From Chondrus crispus (Eukaryota > Rhodophyta > Florideophyceae > Gigartinales > Gigartinaceae): a stretch of DNA of 64,000 nt. The stretch covers positions 62,001 to 126,000 of the forward strand of contig NW_005179019.1 of the NCBI RefSeq assembly GCF_000350225.1, in the 5' to 3' direction. Below, piece by piece: positions 58,266 through 64,000 of the stretch. The first letter of the stretch is position 1. Every line of letters begins with the position of its first letter. Under the pieces are notes generated by a model. That model saw nothing but the letters and a program-made list of their open reading frames with translations. It searched no databases and was not told the origin of the DNA. The translations under genes were made by a program, and so were the position numbers.

Positions 58266-58928
58266 CTATATCTCGGAGCGCGGGCAAGGCGGGAGGGTGG
58301 CCTCCGGCAAGACGTCCTTCAAGAAGGGCAGTTCGTCGAGCTCCGACGGGCCGTCGCACCTCCTGTTGAACGCGCCGGTGAGCACGACGCCGGGGGGCTC
58401 GGTAGTCTCCAGGGCGGGGCGGGCGCACGCGACGCCGGTGCCAAAGGCCGGGAGCATGGGCGGGAAGGTCTTAAGACAGGCGTACAGGGAGCAGTGCTGC
58501 GGGCACGGGATGAGGTTGACTTGGGGCTGCTGGCGGATCGGGAAGTAGCACTGGTCCGGGCACGGCGGGGCGGGGGACGGGCACGGCGGGAGCGGGCCCT
58601 CCGGCAGGCGCTCCGACAGGAAGGGCAGGGCGGAGACCGGGCGCGTGCAGGTGGCGATGGAGGCGACGGGCGGCGGGTCGGCCGGCGGGGACTCGGTCGG
58701 CAGGCCGGGCTCGGCGCAGGCGACGCCGATGCCGAAGGCGGGCAGGTTCGGGCCGAAGGTCTTCAGGCACGAGTACAGCTGGCACGGCGGCGGGCACGGG
58801 ACGCGTGTGAGGGCGGCGTCCGGGTCCAGGTCGTTGAAGTAGCACTTGCGCGGGCAGGAGGCGAGGGAGAGGGCGGGGTGCAGCACGGCGAGGAAGGAGA
58901 TGACGGACAGGAAGGAGAGTGGGTTCAT
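58266..58928 (-). CDS. Secreted protein with two eight-cysteine repeats
   Basis: 220 residues from the ATG at 58928, chosen because it begins a signal peptide (MNPLSFLSVISFLAVLHPAL, cleavage around LSLAS); the open frame upstream has only alternative starts and Pro-rich text. The mature protein is two tandem copies of a module of about 95 residues: CPRKCYF...PCPPPCQLYSCLKTFGP.LPAFG.GVACA.P...TE.P...C.RP...LPFL..LPE..LPPCP, and CPDQCYF...PCPQHCSLYACLKTFPP and so on. Each copy holds eight cysteines at conserved places. No known family was recognised. Extracellular or cell-wall location is inferred from the signal peptide. GC-rich in third positions, unlike the transposon genes. Intact, single exon. 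Confidence 0.8.
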   Translation of the reverse strand: MNPLSFLSVISFLAVLHPALSLASCPRKCYFNDLDPDAALTRVPCPPPCQLYSCLKTFGPNLPAFGIGVACAEPGLPTESPPADPPPVASIATCTRPVSALPFLSERLPEGPLPPCPSPAPPCPDQCYFPIRQQPQVNLIPCPQHCSLYACLKTFPPMLPAFGTGVACARPALETTEPPGVVLTGAFNRRCDGPSELDELPFLKDVLPEATLPPCPRSEI

Positions 58929-59012
58929 GTTGCGAGGAGGAGGTTCTGGGGTGTGGTGTCTCTTCCCTCGGGGCGGGTGGAAATGGAAGGTGTTGGGGGG
59001 GGGGGGGGGGGG

Positions 59013-59019
59013 TTTTATA
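59013..59019 (-). promoter_or_regulatory. TATA box of the eight-cysteine protein gene
   Basis: TATAAAA on the minus strand, 85 bp upstream of the ATG. Immediately downstream on that strand is a run of 18 C (plus-strand G18, 58995-59012), so transcription would start near or just after the tract. Confidence 0.65.
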
Positions 59020-59360
59020 TGTTTGTGGTCAGGGCGGCGGCGAACAGGGTAGATGTGTGTGAGATGGGGTGACATGAAGCGGGATTATGTGAAGTGGTGG
59101 GAGGGGATTTGGTGTTTGGTGTCCAAGGTGTTGAAAGGATGGAGGTTGATGAGTGGGGTTTCTGGAGGGGTGGCCTTGTTGTGACGGATGCTAGATGGTG
59201 AGGCTTGTCAAGAAATATTGAGGCGAGGAAATATTTTTGATCTGGGTGGTTTGTAGAGGAACATTTGGTAGACAAAAAAAATCAGGGGCGGCTTCAAGGA
59301 CTCACGCTTGGGTAGGAGGTGCGTTGTGTAGTTTTAGGTGAAAGACAAAAAAATATATGC

Positions 59361-59465
59361 AGCCACATGCGAGGAATTCAAGAAGTCTTGAACTCGCGAC
59401 CTTAGGATTGCTGATCGTTTGATATCATTATGAGACCTACGCTCTGCCGACTGAGCTAATGTGAC
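59361..59465 (-). tRNA. tRNA-Met (CAU, elongator type) with two insertions
   Basis: A full cloverleaf can be folded on the minus strand. Acceptor GTCACAT pairs with ATGTGGC (one G-U). D-arm GCTC/GAGC with loop AGTCGGCA. Anticodon arm TAGGT/TCCTA with loop CTCATA...A, including the position-31/39 mismatch also found in animal elongator tRNA-Met. Variable loop AGGTC. T-stem GCGAG/CTCGC, five perfect pairs. A 20-base intron (59409-59428) sits after position 37, the canonical place. The T-loop is 19 bases instead of 7, beginning TTCAA, so it carries a 12-base insertion after position 58, 59 or 60. Removing both leaves 73 bases including the discriminator (T). T8, G18-G19, T33, T54-T55-C56-A58 are present, and a T7 Pol III terminator follows (59347-59353). 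Confidence 0.85.
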
Positions 59466-59654
59466 TGGATCGCTGTACTGCTTGTTGCTTTATGGAGATT
59501 CGGATTTGTATTTATAACACATAAAGAACGCATAAATTGAACAGCTAATAACATTGCGCCAAGTGGCGATAGCACAGTGCACGATGTGCAGTGCCTGGCG
59601 ACGAGGCACGGCGCGTAGTGATACAGTATCTTTGCTGTAAAGTTGACGTGCTGT

Positions 59655-59729
59655 CGTGCTGTATGGCCACCGCCTTAGGCAGTCTCCGCCTCAGGCAGTG
59701 GCCATACAGCACGTAAATTCTTATATAAA
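59655..59729 (+). promoter_or_regulatory. Promoter: long inverted repeat plus TATA box
   Basis: Perfect 16-base inverted arms CGTGCTGTATGGCCAC (59655-59670) and its complement (59698-59713) enclose two GCCT(T/C)AGGC palindromes. TATATAAA follows at 59722-59729. The arrangement suggests a symmetric regulator-binding region upstream of a plus-strand start. The nearest large gene downstream is the hydrolase at 60249. Confidence 0.5.
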
Positions 59730-60248
59730 CCCTCCCGACCATCTTGTCACCGCTCGTCGCCTTCCTACACCGAGCACGCCGCCGCTTTCTACGGAAACAA
59801 CGCACGCAACGACTCGGGACATGTGAGTGTTCCACGAGTTTTCACATCCGCCTGATTACGGTACGGCAGTGCCGGATCGACCCGTCTTGAAGGAAAGCGA
59901 AGTGGGGTTTCCGCTCTCTCATCAGCACAAACGAGTCTCATACTGCACGGTTCACACCGGTTTGCGTCATGGACGCCCCTATCACTTCATCTACCCAGAG
60001 TCCATCAACGGATCCAAGCACCACAAGATCTGCCACCTATGCCGCTAAAGCAATTCCCCGCCGTCCTGCGGACTCGCCTACAACCATGCCATACACGCTC
60101 ACCGCCCTAACTGGCCGGCCCTCTTGCCCCTCCATCCCAACCTCCCCGCCACGCCCTCCCCCATAAACCTCCTTCCCAACCTCCCCACTACACCCACCCC
60201 CACCGCCCCATCCTCCCCCCTCCCGAGCCCAATCCGCCCGTCCCCGCC
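59730..60248 (+). other. Leader region, possible small spliced exon
   Basis: Downstream of the TATA box the sequence has AT|GTGAGT at 59821-59828, a good 5' splice site that would split a start codon, and several AG acceptors follow. No encoded product could be recognised in any resulting frame, so it may be the 5' leader and intron of the hydrolase gene or a small independent gene. 60060-60240 is C-rich. Confidence 0.3.
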
Positions 60249-61356
60249 ATGCCTCTGCGCCCCCTTCTCCTCCCGCTCCTGCTGCTCTCCCTCCTCGCCG
60301 CGGCCTCCGCGTCCGTGCCGCCGGCCCTTTCCCGCGTGCGCCGCCTGCAGTCCGAGCTGTCCTCCTCCGACCTCGCGCTACGCTGCCGCCTCTCGCGCGC
60401 GCGTCACATCGCGTCCCTGGAGCGTTCCGTCGCGGCCGCCGTCGCCTGCCGCCGCGTCTGCCTCCGCCTCCCGTCGCGCCGCCTCGCGTCGCGCAGCCTG
60501 CGCCGCCGCCCCTGCGCCGCCAAGCCCCCGCAGCAGCGCCGCATGGNNNNNNNNNNNNNNNNNNNNNNNNNNNNNNNNNNNNNNNNNNNNNNNNNNNNNN
60601 NNNNNNNNNNNNNNNNNNNNNNNNNNNNNNNNNNNNNNNNNNNNNNNNNNNNNNNNNNNNNNNNNNNNNNNNNNNNNNNNNNNNNNNNNNNNNNNNNNNN
60701 NNNNNNNNNNNNNNNNNNNNNNNNNNNNNNNNNNNNNNNNNNNNNNNNNNNNNNNNNNNNNNNNNNNNNNNNNNNNNNNNNNNNNNNNNNNGCGGGACGC
60801 GGGTGGGCTGAGGTATGTGCGCTTCGTCGTGCCGCAGGCCCCGACGAGGCCGGTCACCTTCTTGAACGTCACCGTCCCGTCGTGGTTCAACCTGCTGTCG
60901 AATACCGTCGACGGGCCGCAGGCGGGGGGCGAGATTGTGCGCGCGGCGGGGAATGTCGACGCTATCATGGAGATCCAGCGGAGGGTGTACGGCGTCGCGC
61001 CGGATAGGGTGCTGGTCATGGGCATTTCGCAGGGCGCCGCGCTGGCGGCGACCGTGTACATGCGGCACCGCGTCGGCGCGGCGGTGATGTTGTCCGGCTT
61101 CCTGCCCATTGCGGAAACGTACCCCGACGCACTGGGGGCGGGGTCGGCGAAGGCGCCCTTGCTCATGTTTCACGGGGATAGGGATGAGACGGTAAGGTTC
61201 GAGATCGGGCAGCTCAGCGCCAGGATCATGAGGCGGCTGGGCAGGAGCGTGCGGTTCAGAAGGCTCAGGGGGGAAGGGCATCAGTATACGGACGCCACCA
61301 ATGCCAGGGTGGCGAAGGAGACCGCGCAGTTTATCGCGAAGAGGCTCGCCATTTGA
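60249..61356 (+). CDS. Secreted acyl-protein-thioesterase/carboxylesterase-like hydrolase (contains gap)
   Basis: Starts at ATG 60249 with a strong signal peptide or anchor (MPLRPLLLPLLLLSLLAAAS), then an Arg/Ala-rich stretch, then 245 N (60547-60791). After the gap the frame reads VRFVVPQAPTRPVTFLNV, VPSWFNLLSNTVDGPQ, VLVMGISQGAALAATVYM (GxSxG nucleophile elbow), LMFHGDRDETVRF (catalytic Asp) and RLRGEGHQYTDA (catalytic His), the order and spacing of phospholipase/carboxylesterase (LYPLA/APT) proteins. The frame before the gap is offset from that after it, so the gap length is probably not exact. Cytosolic APTs lack a signal peptide; the N-terminal leader suggests secretion or ER targeting. 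Ends at TGA 61356. Confidence 0.75.
60547..60791. other. Assembly gap
   Basis: 245 consecutive N inside the hydrolase gene. Flanking sequence is very GC-rich, a likely cause. Confidence 1.
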
Positions 61357-61939
61357 GCCGGGGCAGGGCCAGGAGAAGGTTGGAGAGGTTGGAGAGGTTG
61401 GTGGCCGGAAGAAGAAGATCGCAAGATGTCTGGTCTGCCCTTGACATGCACCTGCCCTTGACATGCACACACCATTGTGGCCAGCTGGAAGTTGAGTGAA
61501 ACGTGTCAAACTGGAACGTGTACACTTGTACACGTACACAGCGCATAGATTCAGCTGCTGTGGACCCTCATCCGTCAGTCTAACGTGTATCACCCTCCTC
61601 ACATTCATTCATTCATACAACCGGTTGCGCATGCATACTTTTGCAACGCTTATCCTTCCAGTACGCCTTTTGATTTCATGTGCATTTCAGAGAGGCCCCC
61701 CCATGGACTAGCACTCACACTCGCACGCGAAGCCCAGTCCCAATTCCGTGCGATCTTTATAAAGCGTTGTTGCGGAATCCTCGGTCTCTCTCTGCCAAAC
61801 ATCTCTTGCCCATCCGGACAGCCCTTCCATGCTCCTCTCCCGCGTAATCCTCATGGGGTGGTCTTTACTCGTCGTCGCCGTCGCATCTCCCAAATACTGT
61901 TTTTGACTGACTGTGATACGGACAGTCTGTCCTTGCGGT
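61357..61939. other. Intergenic, nothing recognised
   Basis: Contains a direct repeat of GCCCTTGACATGCAC (near 61437 and 61453) and short GGTTGGAGA repeats. No gene. Confidence 0.5.
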
Positions 61940-61962
61940 CTGTCAAGGCCGCCATTTTTTGC

Positions 61963-62002
<40 letters not shown>

Positions 62003-62167
62003 GGCCGGAAAAGACGTGCAAATCTCACCAAACTCCACCCTTCCGCAACGCAGAAGTCATTTGCGGTGGAGAGAATATCTTTTTCCTTCATGTTGAGCAA
62101 GCACAAGTCGAGAAAAAATAAGTTGAAAAATGACCTCATATGAGGTCGCTTGTGGTTTAATCACTAG
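61940..62167. repeat. Palindrome-rich repeat, copy E, with (AT)n
   Basis: Contains TTTTTTGCAAAAAAAA followed by an (AT)n microsatellite (about 61969-61998), GACGTGCAAATCTCACCAA, CTTCATGTTGAGCAAGCAC, GAGAAAAAATAAGTTGAAAA, the 16-base palindrome GACCTCATATGAGGTC (62132-62147) and TCACTAG (62161-62167). Colinear with copies A, B and D. The left terminus is unclear. Confidence 0.65.
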
Positions 62168-62390
62168 GAGCTGCAGAAACTCGTTCCGCTATAAGAATTC
62201 ACAGAGAGCATGGAAACGGTTGCCTTTTGGACGCATTGATGAAATGATAAACATCTAACGGGAAACACCCTTTGGCGACAGCTATTAGACGTTACTGTAC
62301 CTATGAGACCCGAAGATGCGTTCCACCCGTACTTCTACTAGCATAGACCATGGAATACCAGCTGTATACGGTACGAGGCATAAGAAGTGT

Positions 62391-63938
62391 CTAAGTGCCC
62401 CTTAGTTGCACGTAGAAAGGGACTGATTTTTGTACTCCAACCCTTTCACCAATTTCTGCGACTGGTGTCTCGACAAAAGTCGTTGAGGCCCTCACTTCGC
62501 CAGGTCGACAAGCCAATGTAAATCGAAAACGACGGAAAAGCTCTGCCATTATGAGTGCTCCTTCATGGTCTGCAAGAAAGTTGCCGGGACAAGTATGTGG
62601 ACCAAGTCCAAAAGGAATGAACAAGCCCGTCGTAGGTCTTCCACGTTCCGCAGAATTCACAGAGTGCCACCTCTCTGGTCTAAAACTTGCAGAATCGTTC
62701 CACTGCTGCGGACATAAATGACATCTTCTGTAGTCTGCAAACACCTCTGTGCCTTTTCGCAGTTGAAGCCCACTTCCCTTCAAAGTTATGTTCCTTGTTG
62801 TTTGTCGAGTCATAAACGGACCAACAGGATGAATGCGACAAGTTTCCTTCCATACATTGCGAACATAATCTAGCTTCTTGAAACTTTCAAACGATATCGG
62901 TTCTTGAAGAGAACTGGTCCCCATCTCCCGATCGAGTTCTTTCTCAATTTTGTTTCTGATGTTTTCATTGCAGCATACTTCGTACACACCCCATATTATC
63001 AACTGACTCATGGAGTACGTGCCACCAAGAGTAAACTCTGTCACTATTGAAGTAAGCGTTTCAAGAGAGGTATTTTCAGTCGCGAGAAGAGCATCAAGCA
63101 AGTCCCTGCTACGCAAGTTCTTCTCAAGTTGTGGACCTTTCATGCGCATCTCCAAGAAACCAGCACACGTCTCTCGAATACTATCGCAGACCTTGAAAAG
63201 TCTCCTTCGACTTCCTAGTGGTTCTAAAATTTCACGAATGGGATAGCTCACGATATCCCTGGTCATTTCATCTGCTAATTCACGAACTTTTTCCAGAAAC
63301 TCGAGCCGCTTTTCGCGGCTCAGGGCGACACCAAATGCCACTTGGGTCACGACACGGAACGTCGCAATGGATATTACTTCAGAGAGATCTACGGTTTCCG
63401 ACGAACAAGTAACCCCGTTTTGACAAACAGAGTACAAAGAATCACAAAGTTCCCGAGTTGCGTCTGTCATTTGGCCATGAAAAGAATCAATCATACCATG
63501 ATGAAAACCGTCTCTTATCTTCTTTCTCAAGTATCGATGTTTGGATCCCGTCATGCAAAGGATCCCGTCAGGCGCCATGACCTGGAAAACAGACTTGACG
63601 GCAGGCGGTCTGTCAAAATCCTCAGCAGCAGACAATATATGTTTCACATCTTCGGGTATGGCTGTGACACAAACACGGGTCGGACCAATCCACATCGTAA
63701 ATACATCCCCATAGACGTCCCCAAGCTTTTCAATAACACGACTGAAGCTGTCTGGGTTGAGAAGCATAGGATACAAAAGGCCATTCGGAAAGTAGTGCAA
63801 AATTCCAGGCCCCGGCAAAGACGAAAGGGAAGACGAAAAAAAGAAGAACGTCCTCTGTAGGGAGAAACAGAGAGTAAAACAAAAAATCAAGCAGCACGAA
63901 AGGAGAAGAAGCGCCCGAAACGCGGAATCTATTTCCAT
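62391..63938 (-). CDS. Cytochrome P450
   Basis: 515 residues from the ATG at 63938. The N-terminus is a membrane anchor (FRALLLLSCCLIFCFTLCF) followed by the Pro/Gly hinge LPGPG. K-helix ExxR is WKETCRIHP; the PERF-like motif is FRPERW; the haem loop is FGLGPHTCPG with the Cys ligand near residue 450 (His replaces the common Arg). The I-helix, normally (A/G)GxDTT, reads LGGTYSMSQ, so the acid-alcohol pair used for oxygen activation is missing. That is seen in some P450s with unusual chemistry; substrate cannot be told. Length is normal and no intron is seen. An open frame continues upstream to 63992 but has no ATG; the promoter is cut off by the window edge. Confidence 0.85.
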   Translation of the reverse strand: MEIDSAFRALLLLSCCLIFCFTLCFSLQRTFFFFSSSLSSLPGPGILHYFPNGLLYPMLLNPDSFSRVIEKLGDVYGDVFTMWIGPTRVCVTAIPEDVKHILSAAEDFDRPPAVKSVFQVMAPDGILCMTGSKHRYLRKKIRDGFHHGMIDSFHGQMTDATRELCDSLYSVCQNGVTCSSETVDLSEVISIATFRVVTQVAFGVALSREKRLEFLEKVRELADEMTRDIVSYPIREILEPLGSRRRLFKVCDSIRETCAGFLEMRMKGPQLEKNLRSRDLLDALLATENTSLETLTSIVTEFTLGGTYSMSQLIIWGVYEVCCNENIRNKIEKELDREMGTSSLQEPISFESFKKLDYVRNVWKETCRIHPVGPFMTRQTTRNITLKGSGLQLRKGTEVFADYRRCHLCPQQWNDSASFRPERWHSVNSAERGRPTTGLFIPFGLGPHTCPGNFLADHEGALIMAELFRRFRFTLACRPGEVRASTTFVETPVAEIGERVGVQKSVPFYVQLRGT

Positions 63939-64000
63939 GCTGAGAAATGTGAGGACCCGCCTTGTGAATGTTTCCGTGAAGCAAGGTCGCAAAGTTGCAC

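Noticed and set aside
59827-60048. 73-codon plus-strand open frame
   Set aside because: It begins at GTG inside a likely splice donor (GTGAGT), and the product matches nothing I recognise.
60124-60546. Plus-strand frame starting at 60124 as the N-terminus of the hydrolase
   Set aside because: It is a Pro/Ser/Arg composition shadow; the frame at 60249 gives a signal peptide. The post-gap frame match is arbitrary because the gap length is not reliable.

Overview
This window is nuclear DNA of a eukaryote, most likely a red alga; that identity is inferred, not proven. Support: a P450 gene and other genes without visible introns, TATA boxes close to start codons, a very dense load of nested Ty3, Ty1/copia, Helitron, piggyBac-like and TA-inserting transposons, and a tRNA-Met gene with an extra 12-base insertion in its T-loop. 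Ectopic tRNA introns of that kind are known from the red alga Cyanidioschyzon merolae.

Layout. 1-2 kb: nothing recognised. 2.0-10.4 kb: a decayed Ty3 element (family Ty3-A, LTR ends TGTAGTG...CACTACA) on the minus strand, with a solo LTR-like insertion in gag. It sits inside the pol of another Ty3 element, whose remainder runs to 12.5 kb. 12.5-19.5 kb: mostly intergenic, with copies of a palindrome-rich repeat, one small secreted cationic cysteine-rich peptide gene (16.9 kb) and a WD40 pseudogene. 19.5-32.5 kb: a nest in which a broken piggyBac-like transposase gene, apparently carrying a YqaJ-type nuclease domain between its catalytic residues, is split by a young Ty3 element (Ty3-B, 4-bp target duplication GTAA, LTRs about 99.6% identical) and flanked upstream by a TA-inserting pogo/Tigger-like transposon. 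33.3-38.5 kb: another palindrome repeat copy and a copia element. 38.6-43.2 kb: a second Ty3-A copy whose pol ends on an inverted LTR. 43.2-45.2 kb: a Helitron remnant. 46-48 kb: a C-rich block between GC-rich direct repeats. 48.4-51.2 kb: a further Ty3 pol remnant. 52.6-54.8 kb: the 3' part of an MCM6 pseudogene abutting a solo Ty3-A LTR. 55.1-57.5 kb: a second, degenerate TA transposon.

The last 6 kb is gene-like: a secreted protein with two copies of an eight-cysteine module, the tRNA-Met gene, an alpha/beta-hydrolase of the acyl-protein-thioesterase type interrupted by an assembly gap, and a cytochrome P450. These genes share no visible pathway. The window mainly records layered transposition, and several insertions can be ordered because reading frames or target duplications join across them.
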